A stretch of 64,000 nt of DNA. It comes from Pseudomonas sp. RIT-PI-r. GTDB taxonomy: Bacteria; Pseudomonadota; Gammaproteobacteria; Pseudomonadales; Pseudomonadaceae. Positions 59,201 through 64,000 of this stretch are shown piece after piece. Within the stretch, counting starts at the first letter, position 1. Every line of letters starts with the position of its first letter. The notes under the pieces were generated by a model. The model made no database searches. It saw only the letters and a list, made by a program, of their open reading frames with translations, and had not been told where the DNA came from. The translations under genes were made by a program, and so were the position numbers. The stretch covers positions 744,001-808,000 of the forward strand of contig NZ_LIGE01000025.1 of the NCBI RefSeq assembly GCF_001297015.1, read 5' to 3'.

Positions 59201-62066
59201 CCTGATCGTCGTTACGCCCCAGGTAGTCAATCGTGCCGTCGGCGCGCCAGCGTGCGAGGTCGCCGGTGCGATACATGCGCGCATTCAGCGAAGTGCTGAA
59301 CGGGTCATGAAGGAAGCGTTCGGCGCTCAGCTCGGCGCGATTCAAATAACCACGCGCGACCCCCGCACCACCGACGTACAACTCACCCATGACGCCAATC
59401 GGCACCGGACGCTGCTGTTCATCGAGCAGGTACACCGTGGCATTGGTTACCGGTTTGCCGATATGCAAAGCGTCACCCGCCTCGATTCGCCCGGAGGTCG
59501 CGACCACGGTGGCTTCGGTCGGGCCGTAGTTGTTGATCACGTCGAACTGCTGGTTGCGGCTGAACTGGCGCAAGCGGTCGCCACCAATCAGCAGTGTGCG
59601 CAGCGTCGGGTGTTCGAGGTTCTGGCTGAAGGCGTATTCGGCCACGGGCGTCGGCAGAAAACTCACGTCCAGTGGCTGCGCGCGCCACCAGTCGAGCAAT
59701 GCATCGATGTCTTCGCTGCCTTCGTGAGTCGGTGCCAGGTGCAGGGTCGCGCCAGCGCACAATGCCGGCCAGACCTCCCAGGCCATGGCGTCGAAACCGA
59801 AGCCGGCAAGGCTTGAGGTGTGGCGACCGGCGCACAGATCAAATGCACTGCAATGCCAATCGACCAGATTCGACAAGGTGCGGTGTTCGACCATCACGCC
59901 TTTGGGCAGGCCGGTGGAACCGGAGGTGTAGATCACGTAGGCCAGATGGGCGGCGGTCAGACCCGGCACCTGCGGGTCAAGGGTCTCGCTGAGCGGCCAG
60001 GTCAACGGGTCGAGATCGATCACCGGCACCGTCAGCGCCGGCAAACGCTCACGCAAAGTGTTCTGAATCAGCACGGCGACAGGGGCGCTATCGCTGAGCA
60101 AGTAGTGCAGACGCTCGGCCGGGTGCGCCGGGTCGACCGGCACATAACCGGCGCCCGCCTTGAGAATCGCCACTAGCCCGACCAGCGTATCGAGGCCACG
60201 CCGGGCGACGATGGCGACGCGATCATCAGGCTTGACCCCGAGCGCGATCAGATGATGGGCCAGCGCGTTGGCATGCCGGTTGAGTTCGGCATAACTCAAT
60301 TGCTCACCGAGGTATTGCGCAGCCACGGCTTCGGGCCGCTGCGCCACTTGTGCCTCGAAACGTTGGGCGATGGTCAACGTCGTCGGGTAGTTGGCGTAAG
60401 TGGCATTGAACGCTAGCAGCACCTGCTCGCGCTCTGCCGCCGGCAGAATCGGCAGTTGATTGAGCGCGGTGTCCGGCGCCTGTTCCAGCGCGAGTACCAG
60501 ACTTTCCAGGGCGCAGTGCAGGTAACCGCAGAGGCGCTGTGGTTCGACCTCGGTAGTGGCCAGTAATGTCAGGCTGAACGCATCGCCGAAATCATCGACG
60601 CTCAGGGTCAGTGGGTAGTTGGTGCGTTCTTCGGAGCTGATCGTGCTGATGCCTTCCCAGGCAGCCAGGGTCTCGGCACTCGCGGTCGCCGCCGTGTGGC
60701 TGTGACGGTAATTGAGCAAGGCACTGAACAACGGCGTCGGCGCGACCACACCACTGCAACGCTGTGCCAGCGCCAGCGGCGCGTGTTCGTGACGCATCAG
60801 CGTGGTCAGGCGTTTGTGGGTCGCCTCCACCGCTGCACGCACGCCTTGCGCATCGACATCGACCCGCAGCGGCAAGGTGTTGATGAAGATCCCCAGCGCC
60901 CGTTCGGTGGCTTCGGCGCCTTGCATGCGCCCCATTAGTACCGTACCGAAGACCACATTCTGCTTGCCGGTGACCACCGCCAACACCTGCGCCCAGCCCA
61001 GATGGAACAAGCTCGCGGCACTCACGCCAAGCTGCCGCGCCTGCGCGCGCAGACGCTGGCCGAGCAGCGGATCGACCGGCAGGCTCAGCTCGGCGATACC
61101 GAGGCCGTCGCCCTGCACATCCTGCAAGCCATAGGGCAACGTCGGCTCGGCAATGTCCGCGAGCATCTCGCGGAAAAACGCCTCGTGCTCGGCTTCGCTG
61201 ATGCCCAGCCGTGCTTGCGCGACGTAATTGCGAAATGGCACGGGGCGCCCGAGCGATTGATCCTGGCCGGTGAGGCAGGCGAGCAGTTCGTGACGCACTA
61301 CATCGAGCGCCGAGTGGTCCAGCGCCATGTGATGGAACAACAACGTCGCGACCACACGCTGGCCGTCCTCATCCCACGCGTAGGCCAGACGCATCATCGG
61401 TGCGTACTTGACGTCGAGACGGAAATGCCGCGCATCGAAGCGCTCGTGCAATTGCAGCAGCACAGCGCTTTCGCTGGCGTCCACCGCGACTTCTTCCATC
61501 GGCAGCTGCGCCTGGCGCCAGACCACTTGCAGCGGCACGTCCAGCCCCTCCCAATGCACCGCCGTGCGCAGGATGTCGTGGCGATCGATGACCTTTTGCA
61601 ACGCCTCGGCGAAATCCTGCAAGCGCTCACGGCTGCTGAACGCGAAGTACGATTGCATGACGTACGGATCGCCCTGCTCATTGCTGGCGTGGTGATAGAG
61701 AATGCCTTCCTGCAACGGCGCCAGGGGATAGATGTCCTGCACATTGGCGGCGCCGCCCGGTACCTCGGCAATCAAGCGGTCGAGGGTTGGCTGATCGACT
61801 TCAGCCAGGGTCACCATCGCTGGGGTGATGTGCGTAGTGCCGGGAAGAATGCCGTTGGCCGGTACATCGATCTGGCCGACGCGGGTGGCAGAATATTGGC
61901 CGGCCTTGATCAGTTCGATCAACGCCGGTTTGTGCTCACGCAGCGCGGCCAGCAGCGCTGGGTCGCTCAACGCCTGTTTGTTGCCATTGACGCGCAATTG
62001 CTCATCGGTCACCGCCAACTGAATGTCTTTTGCCTTCAGGGTTGCCAACAGTTCGAGCACATTCAC
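44223..62066 (-). CDS. five-module lipopeptide synthetase with tandem thioesterases (tensin/arthrofactin C type)
   Basis: A 5947-residue NRPS. Order: TubC docking domain (1-55); C1-A1-T1; C2-A2-T2; C3-A3-T3; C4-A4-T4; C5-A5-T5; TE1; TE2. C-domain HHxxxDx cores lie near 247, 1288, 2377, 3415 and 4467, A-domain TSGSTG near 712, 1762, 2842, 3887 and 4942, carrier LGGHSL near 1094, 2150, 3225, 4274 and 5327, and TE motifs GWSFGG (~5456) and GHSFGG (~5749). Specificity residues read by eye: A1 and A3 DAWSLGNVV (Leu-like), A2 DAWQFGVVD (Gln), A4 DAMFLGCTY (Ile/Val-like), A5 DGWKFGVVD (Glu-like). C1 and C3 carry the dual condensation/epimerisation HHxxxxxGD motif (HHASNEQGD, HHLSSAQGD); C2, C4 and C5 look LCL. 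Result: D-residue before this protein, then L-Leu, D-Gln, L-Leu, L-Ile, L-Glu, matching tensin 7-11. The start overlaps the previous NRPS by four bases. Confidence 0.93.
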   Translation of the reverse strand: MNVLELLATLKAKDIQLAVTDEQLRVNGNKQALSDPALLAALREHKPALIELIKAGQYSATRVGQIDVPANGILPGTTHITPAMVTLAEVDQPTLDRLIAEVPGGAANVQDIYPLAPLQEGILYHHASNEQGDPYVMQSYFAFSSRERLQDFAEALQKVIDRHDILRTAVHWEGLDVPLQVVWRQAQLPMEEVAVDASESAVLLQLHERFDARHFRLDVKYAPMMRLAYAWDEDGQRVVATLLFHHMALDHSALDVVRHELLACLTGQDQSLGRPVPFRNYVAQARLGISEAEHEAFFREMLADIAEPTLPYGLQDVQGDGLGIAELSLPVDPLLGQRLRAQARQLGVSAASLFHLGWAQVLAVVTGKQNVVFGTVLMGRMQGAEATERALGIFINTLPLRVDVDAQGVRAAVEATHKRLTTLMRHEHAPLALAQRCSGVVAPTPLFSALLNYRHSHTAATASAETLAAWEGISTISSEERTNYPLTLSVDDFGDAFSLTLLATTEVEPQRLCGYLHCALESLVLALEQAPDTALNQLPILPAAEREQVLLAFNATYANYPTTLTIAQRFEAQVAQRPEAVAAQYLGEQLSYAELNRHANALAHHLIALGVKPDDRVAIVARRGLDTLVGLVAILKAGAGYVPVDPAHPAERLHYLLSDSAPVAVLIQNTLRERLPALTVPVIDLDPLTWPLSETLDPQVPGLTAAHLAYVIYTSGSTGLPKGVMVEHRTLSNLVDWHCSAFDLCAGRHTSSLAGFGFDAMAWEVWPALCAGATLHLAPTHEGSEDIDALLDWWRAQPLDVSFLPTPVAEYAFSQNLEHPTLRTLLIGGDRLRQFSRNQQFDVINNYGPTEATVVATSGRIEAGDALHIGKPVTNATVYLLDEQQRPVPIGVMGELYVGGAGVARGYLNRAELSAERFLHDPFSTSLNARMYRTGDLARWRADGTIDYLGRNDDQVKIRGVRIELGETEPRLNQLPGIQEAVLLAREDEPGQPRLVAYFTEQSQVEPLAVAELRAHLLTQLPDYMVPVAFVKLDALPLTANGKVDRKALPKPERAALFTREYEAPHNELESALAQIWAQVLHVERVGRQDHFFELGGHSLLAMRMVSQVRQRLGVELALGDLFANAELAAVAEAVAQAGRSTQPEIVAVVRDGALPLSFAQQRLWFLAQMEGANTAYNIPIGLRLRGSLNEQALQQALARIVARHETLRSRFAQYNDAAQVLIAPVDSGLLLRVEDLRQLPQADETLAALIQGEASGPFDLQDDALIRGRLVRLADDHHVLLLTLHHIISDGWSMGVLTRELMALYQAFSHGQPDPLPPLTLQYTDYAVWQRRWLSGEVLQRQSEYWQQTLAGAPALLTLPTDRVRPAQQDYAGSTVDVVLDERLSAGLKALAQRHGVTMYMLMLSAWASLLSRLSGQSEVVIGSPVANRTRAEIEGLIGMFVNTLALRIDTSGELSSEALLAQVKARTLDAQAHQDLPFEQVVEITKPARSMAHSPLFQVMFSWDSGHGAGLSLGALTRESVAEPSHFAKFDLSLTLADAPGGIRGVLEYAIALFDEATIERYVGYFQRLLQAMVRNDQAVLERGALWDDDERQRLLVDRIAAAVIHDLEQTVHGRFEAQVLRTPDADAVVAGEQCLSYAELNRRANRLAHHLRQCGVGCDSRVAICVERGPELLVGLLAILKAGGAYVPLDPGYPAERLAYMLEDSAPVAVLVHAPTRALIGEWAGVLVDFDQCTWRDLAQSNPQVPGLSAANLAYVIYTSGSTGTPKGVMVEHRNLGNLLHWSASLCPLATGAALLQKTPLSFDASVWELFWPLTCGMRLVLAGPDDHRDPAALVQLIRQQQINVIQFVPALLQQFLEVEEVGECRSLSDVFCGGGELTGALVRSVRERLPQVRLHNVYGPTEATVDSTVWTLEPDSPVLESTPPIGKPLCNTRVYVLDAHQQPVPFGVVGEIYLGGVQVARGFLNRPELTAERFLDDPFSDQPGARLYRTGDVARYLADGNIEYLGRNDDQVKIRGLRIELGEIQAHLAHIDGVREAAVLAREDVPGDQRLIAYYSGEPLDIDQLRSELLKHLPDYMVPAVFVHLPALPLSPNGKLDRQALPAPDPSALLTRAYEAPLGEVETVIAGIWAEVLKVERVGRFDHFFELGGHSLLAVNLVARMRRAGLSADIRVLFGQPTLAALAAAVGGEPEAAVPANLVPAGCARITPDLLPLVALDQATIDRVVASVPGGARNVQDIYPLAPLQTGILFHHLSSAQGDPYVLQAQFAFADEQRLQAFTEALQRVIERHDILRTSLFWEGLEEPVQVVWRQALLSCEALAPDAEAGDVLSQLRGRFTIDNYRMPVAEAPLMRVVYSRDVSNQRVVALLLFHHLVMDHVALEVLQHEMQAFLLGNAAHLSEPVPYRNYVAHTQAGLSEQEHQSFFREMLGAIDEPTLPYGQNLAHDGPAQEAQLTLENTLSHSVRQQARRLGVSAASLMHLAWAQLLGQLSGRDAVVFGTVLLGRLQGGEGSERALGVFINTLPLCIELNAHSVKGAALATHERLSQLLAHEHAQLAQVQQCSGMPSGTPLFSTLLNYRHSAPVGPISAEVQAAWHGMQLLEAEEHSNYRLTLSVDDLGEDFRLKVLAGAGIDAQRICGYMQGALSVLLDALEHTPHAGFDRLSILPAAEREQLLVDFNATEADYPRGLTIAQRFESQVAERPQAVAAMFAGQPLTYLQLNRQASALAHHLIAIGVKADDRVAIVARRGLDTLVGLVAILKAGAGYVPIDPAHPGERISYLLSDSAPVAVLTQSDLHERLPVLSVPVIDVDLCAWPAQAQHNPALPNLSAAHLAYVIYTSGSTGLPKGVMVEHQTLSNLIDWHCEAFDLHAGSHTSSLAGFGFDAMAWEVWPALCAGATLHLAPTHDGAEDIDGLLDWWRAQPLDVSFLPTPVAEYAFSQNLDHPTLRTLLIGGDRLRQFSRQQRFAVINNYGPTEATVVATSGRIDVGAALHIGQPVANAAVYLLDEQQRPVPMGVMGELYVGGGGVARGYLNRAELTAERFLRDPFSRTPNARMYRTGDLARWREDGSLDYLGRNDDQVKIRGMRIELGEIETRLNQLTGINEAVLLAREDLPGQPRLVAYFTEQAEIEPLAVSQLRAQLLTQLPDYMVPTAFVRLEALPLTANGKVDRKALPKPDLAALPTREYVVPQGELETALAQIWAEVLQVGQVGRYDQFFELGGHSLLAMRMVSLIRQRLGVELALSELFADAQLSAVAEVLSRAGRSALPDIVPAARDQALPMSFAQQRLWFLAQMAGGNSAYNIPVALRLRGHLDVDALQKALAQIVARPETLRSRFIPVDDTAQVSIAPVDSGLLLRVEDLYQDLQAEHTLQALMAQETSTAFDLQNDSLIRGRLVRLADEHHVLLLTVHHIVADGWSMGVLTTELMALYQAFRQGQPDPLPALTLQYGDYAVWQRHWLSGEVLQRQSQYWQQSLDGAPALLTLPTDHPRPAQQDYTGGNIEVLLDPRLSAELKALSQRHGVTLFMTVMSAWALLMSRLSGQSDVVIGTPVANRSRAEVEGLIGMFVNTLALRIDTSGAPSVETLLAQVKARTLEAQAHQDLPFEQVVEITRPLRSLAHSPLFQTTLNWDSSVGPQLALGELTLEGVAGSGDVAKFDLTLTLGEVNGVIRGSLNYATALFDALTIERYIGYLQRLLEAMISSDQTVLEQVPLLAADERQRLLRDFNATARDYPQTLTVHGVFQQQAAAHPKAVAAVHGAHSLSYFELNAQANRLAHHLIAHGVQTGDHVAILLPRSLELLVAQLAIAKCAAAYVPLDINAPSERQAFMVEDCQAVALLTLSSEIIAYAAPRIDLDTLTLNGQPTHNPNLVQSSETLAYIMYTSGSTGTPKGVMVPHRGIGRLVLNNGYADFTAQDRVVFASNPAFDASTMDIWAPLLNGGRVVVIDHQTLLDPNAFGRELSASGATILFVTTALFNQYVQLIPQALKGLRILLCGGERGDPAAFRRLLAEAPALRIVHCYGPTETTTYATTFEVREVAENAESVPIGGPIGNTQVYVLDAYQQPVPMGVTGELYIGGQGVALGYLNRPDLSAEKFLRDPFSETPGALLYRTGDLARWLAPGQLDCIGRNDDQVKIRGFRIELGEIENRLLNCPGIKEAVVLARRDGQDATRLVAYYTAHDGVLDSAELHAQLHARLPEYMVPTAWVQLDVLPLNNNGKVDRKALPAPTQEALLSRVYEAPANALETRLARVWAEVLQVEQVGRHDNFFELGGHSLLAMRMLSQVRQQLGVELALADLFANPELAAVAQVLGQAERSTLPEILPAPRDQALPLSFAQQRLWFLAQMDGGNTAYNIPLGLHLRGRLDAVALQRALARIVARHETLRSRFAQFNDEAQVLFAPVDSGLPLIEEDWRQQPQTDEALRTLLEREARGPFNLQDEPLIRGRLVRLADDHHVLLLTMHHIISDGWSMGVLTRELMALYQAFSHGEEDPLPPLTVQYADYAVWQRRWLSGEVLQRQSDYWQHTLAGAPALLSLPTDRPRPAQQDHHGGSVEIVLDEQTSVGLKALCQRHAVTPYMVIMSAWAMLLARLSGQSDVVVGSPVANRTRAEIEGLIGMFVNTLALRIDTSGDLTGAALLARVKAQTLAAQAHQDLPFEHVVEITRPLRSLSHTPLFQTLLSWDSSVAPALALGGLTLEGVAGENHFVKFDLSLSLGETLQGVRGSLRYATALFDESTVRRFVGYFQRLLAALVSDDQAVLAQVGLLAADEQQRLLGEFNATAVDCPVEEPIQSLFEAQVQRQPDAIAVQIGEHSLTYRELNARANRLAHHLREQDVGPDARVALCVERGLDLVVGLLGILKAGGAYVPLDPAYPAERLDYMLRDCAPVAVLVQTATRSLFAATDALLIDFDQCTWHDQADSNPQVPGLNASNLAYMIYTSGSTGTPKGVMLEHRGLCNLVYWGSQICPPTTDGALLQKAPFSFDGSVWEFFWPLTAGVRLGLARPGGHREPAYLAQVIRQQRITVVKFVPALLQQFVELQDVSECTSLTDVFCGGGELTAALAAAVRQHLPWVRLHNVYGPTEATVDSTAWTLEPHMPVPLSELPIGKAICNTRLYVLDAHDQAVPHGVIGQLHIGGIGVARGYRGLPQMQAERFIDSPFVAGDRLYRTGDLVRYRADGNLEFLGRNDFQVKLHGLRLELGEIEARLIQHPQVREVVVLMRDERLVAYFTAVDRRAVPAIDTLRAFVLEQLPEYMVPGAFVALDVLPLSPNGKIDRQALPAPGLDAVLSRHYEAPQGEVETLLARVWSEVLNVEQVGRHDNFFELGGHSLLAMRLVNVLQRAGQQVTLAELFQRPSIEALAALLSQRSGVPEQPEGLVVVRPGEGGNALFLIHEFSGRDVYFPALGMHIEGQFPIYGLPGVPLGQPQLRTLECMAARMVGIMRSVQPHGPYRLAGWSFGGLLAYEIAQQLLGLDEAVAFVGLLDTYAPHSASQDKTRWSGEHRDKRQLLEHCRARSQMLGEQGLQALADVERLEAEVELIAFDELFQRCCEQQLPDPELAALSAADAWSYFDREAAHGLALAHYRVSPASQPVHLFRAQSLMPGQAQPSPTRGWENKVGSGLLRCIDVPGDHRSMMKKPDIQALGQALSQAMAAAQAPQPQAYQPMLTIQSGHAGHAPIFCVPGAGDSVTGFIHLTEALGPEWPIFGLQPRGLDGSGVPHSSVEAAAKCYLHAVEQLCPQGPVHLIGHSFGGWVAHAMAAQLQATGREVASLTLIDSEAPGGNGTAGKPYTTTAALERLIETLQLSSGKSLGIDPLVFAEADDATQMSLLHEGMVRAGVLSARSSAQAMHGPVRTFATALRTVYQPQLAYTGPVRLALVDDPTLDSWGNQREQAAMVEGWQRQVADLVVWYGPGNHFTILKAPNVFSFAAWWHDGRKVPAGEILS

Positions 62067-64000
62067 AGGACGATCTCCATTCTTTCGGTAATTGCGGCGT
62101 AGCCGGCCAGGGTCGGTTGTTCAAACAACGCCCTGACGTCGGCTTCCATGCCTTCCTGACGCAGCCGGCCGATCAGACTGACCGCCAGCAGCGAGTGACC
62201 GCCCAGCTCAAAAAAGTGGTCGTGACGCCCTACCCGTTCAACGTTGAGCAGTTCGGCCCAGAGCCGTGCGAGGGTGATTTCGACTTCACCGACCGGGGCT
62301 TCGTATTCGCGTGCTTTCAGCGATTGCTGATCCGGCGCCGGCAGTGCTTTGCGGTCGAGTTTGCCGTTGGGGCTCAGCGGCAAAGCGTCGAGATGCACGA
62401 ACACGGCAGGCACCATGTAATCCGGCAAGTGCTCGAGCAAATGACTGCGCAATACGTCGATTTCCAGCCGTTCACCGGTGTAATACGCGACCAGACGTTT
62501 GTCGCCCGGCACGTCTTCGCGGGCGACCACCACGGCCTCCTGCACACCTTCGATCCGGGCAAGCCGTGCCTGAATTTCGCCCAGTTCAATGCGCAGGCCG
62601 CGAATCTTCACCTGATCATCGTTGCGGCCCAGGTACTCGATGTTGCCGTCCGCCCGATAGCGCGCGACGTCACCGGTGCGGTACATCCGCCCGTTGGCCT
62701 GGAACGGATCGTCGAGGAAGCGCTCGGCATTCAGCTCAGGTCGGTTCAGATACCCCCGCGCCACCTGCACGCCGCCGATGTACAACTCACCGACTACGCC
62801 TTGCGGCACCGGTTGCTGTTGCGCATCGAGGATGTACAGGCGGGTGTTGGCGATCGGTTTGCCGATCGGCGTGTTGTCCGGAGTCTGTTCGATAGGCCCG
62901 GCGCAGTTCCACGCAGTGACATCGACGGCGGCTTCAGTCGGGCCGTAGAGGTTATGCAACTCGCTGCCCGTTAACTGGAGTTTGAAACGCCGCACCAGAC
63001 TGCCCGGCAGCGCCTCACCGCTGCACATCACCCGACGCACGCCGTCGCAGCGCGCGGTGTCGCTGTTGGCGAGGAACACGTCGAGCATCGACGGCACAAA
63101 GTGCAGCGTGGTGATGTGTTCACGCTCGATCACTTCGCTCAGGTATTGCGGATCCTTGTGCCCGTCGGGCCGCGCCATGACCAGCCGCGCGCCGGTCATC
63201 AACGGCCAGAAGAACTCCCAAACCGACACGTCGAAACTGAACGGAGTTTTCTGCAACACCGAATCGGCAGCCGTCAGGCGATAAGCGTCCTGCATCCACA
63301 GCAAGCGGTTGACCACACCGGCATGTTCGTTGACCACGCCTTTGGGCTGGCCGGTCGAGCCGGAGGTGTAGATCACGTAGGCGCTGTGTTGCGGCGTCAG
63401 ATCCGGGATCTTCGGATTGTCGGCAGACAGCGATTGCCAGGTGTTCTGGTCGAGATCAATCAGCGGTGCCGAGATGTCTGCCAGCAACTCGCGGGTCGCC
63501 CGGTGCACCAGCACCACGGCCGGCGCGCTGTCCTCAAGCATGTAGGCCAGACGTTCCGGCGGATAGGCCGGGTCGAGCGGCACATAACCGGCGCCGGCCT
63601 TGTTGATCGCCAGCAGACCGATGACCATTTCCAGACTGCGTTCGACGCAGATCGCCACCCGTGCATCCACTTGCACGCCGAGGCTGATCAAGTGCCGGGC
63701 CAAGCGGTTGGCGCGTTCATTCAGTTGCGTATAGCTCAATGCCTGTTCGCCGGCAACGACGGCCACAGCCTCCGGCGTACGCTGCACCTGCGCCTCGAAC
63801 AAGCCATGAAGCGTCTGCTGCAAATCGTAATCGACGGCGGTGTCGTTGAGGCCGAACAGCAACGCCTGCCGCTCCTCCTCCGGCAACACCGTCAGGCGGT
63901 TCAGCGGTTGCTGGGGGGTGTGCTGCAACGCTGCAACCAGCGCGATCAGCGCGTTCTGCATGAACTGGCCGATGCGTGCCGCACCGATGCGCGATGGGGT
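62063..64000 (-). CDS. lipopeptide synthetase, C-terminal part (Ser module), 5' end outside the window
   Basis: The frame is open to the window edge, so this is the last ~645 residues of a larger NRPS. It starts in the tail of a C domain (TPSRIGAARIGQFMQNAL), then a full A domain (SGSTG near 63360) and a carrier (LGGHSL near 62200), and ends without TE, so the chain passes to the next synthetase. Specificity residues DVWHMSLVD match the Ser code DVWHLSLID. The C-domain tail resembles the dual C/E domains C1 and C3 more than the LCL ones, suggesting the preceding residue is also D. Overlaps the downstream NRPS gene by four bases. Corresponds to the end of ArfB in arthrofactin synthesis. Confidence 0.92.
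   Translation of the reverse strand, partial: TPSRIGAARIGQFMQNALIALVAALQHTPQQPLNRLTVLPEEERQALLFGLNDTAVDYDLQQTLHGLFEAQVQRTPEAVAVVAGEQALSYTQLNERANRLARHLISLGVQVDARVAICVERSLEMVIGLLAINKAGAGYVPLDPAYPPERLAYMLEDSAPAVVLVHRATRELLADISAPLIDLDQNTWQSLSADNPKIPDLTPQHSAYVIYTSGSTGQPKGVVNEHAGVVNRLLWMQDAYRLTAADSVLQKTPFSFDVSVWEFFWPLMTGARLVMARPDGHKDPQYLSEVIEREHITTLHFVPSMLDVFLANSDTARCDGVRRVMCSGEALPGSLVRRFKLQLTGSELHNLYGPTEAAVDVTAWNCAGPIEQTPDNTPIGKPIANTRLYILDAQQQPVPQGVVGELYIGGVQVARGYLNRPELNAERFLDDPFQANGRMYRTGDVARYRADGNIEYLGRNDDQVKIRGLRIELGEIQARLARIEGVQEAVVVAREDVPGDKRLVAYYTGERLEIDVLRSHLLEHLPDYMVPAVFVHLDALPLSPNGKLDRKALPAPDQQSLKAREYEAPVGEVEITLARLWAELLNVERVGRHDHFFELGGHSLLAVSLIGRLRQEGMEADVRALFEQPTLAGYAAITERMEIVL

Overview
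The window looks like a chromosomal segment of a fluorescent Pseudomonas of the P. fluorescens complex. Supporting signs are high GC, Pseudomonas-type gene content (glcCDEFG, a Pseudomonas-type D-galactose dehydrogenase, a ferric-siderophore receptor) and a giant nonribosomal peptide synthetase (NRPS) followed by macAB and a LuxR regulator. This is inferred from sequence recall; no database search was run.

Bases 1-17.6 kb are mostly catabolic and stress genes. They include the end of an alpha-ketoglutarate-semialdehyde dehydrogenase with an overlapping FAD D-amino-acid/hydroxyproline-type dehydrogenase, and an orphan 761-residue protein beside a tRNA-Gln(CTG). Next come a TrmK-like methyltransferase, a truncated yddG-like exporter remnant, an SDR/AraC pair and a YcaC-type hydrolase divergent from a tautomerase/SDR/LysR group. 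A NemR-like regulon follows, with three matching operators in front of nemR, a DJ-1/PfpI gene and an Old Yellow Enzyme gene. D-galactose dehydrogenase and a zinc alcohol dehydrogenase close the block.

Bases 16.6-26.1 kb hold an AraC regulator divergent from an MFS / FAH hydrolase / SDR / 2-hydroxyacid dehydrogenase operon, probably for a sugar-acid-like substrate. They are followed by a Fur-type TonB receptor and an FeS cryptochrome/photolyase.

Bases 26.2-40 kb hold a hybrid PAS histidine kinase convergent with and overlapping a diguanylate cyclase. A second, almost identical YcaC copy follows as part of a duplicated ~0.8-kb block, then the glycolate operon (glcC divergent from glcDEFG, with a palindromic operator). 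After that come a frameshifted 3' remnant of a galactose-dehydrogenase gene, an OmpR/EnvZ-type pair, a small hypothetical gene and a DUF3313 lipoprotein.

Bases 40-64 kb are the 3' half of a cyclic lipopeptide cluster, read on the minus strand: the end of one NRPS (Ser module), a five-module NRPS with tandem thioesterases, then macA and macB, with a convergent LuxR gene beyond. Adenylation codes and condensation-domain types together predict ...D-Ser - L-Leu - D-Gln - L-Leu - L-Ile - L-Glu, released by the tandem thioesterases. That matches positions 6-11 of tensin (amphisin/arthrofactin family, 11 residues) in both sequence and stereochemistry. The synthetase(s) for positions 1-5 lie beyond base 64000.
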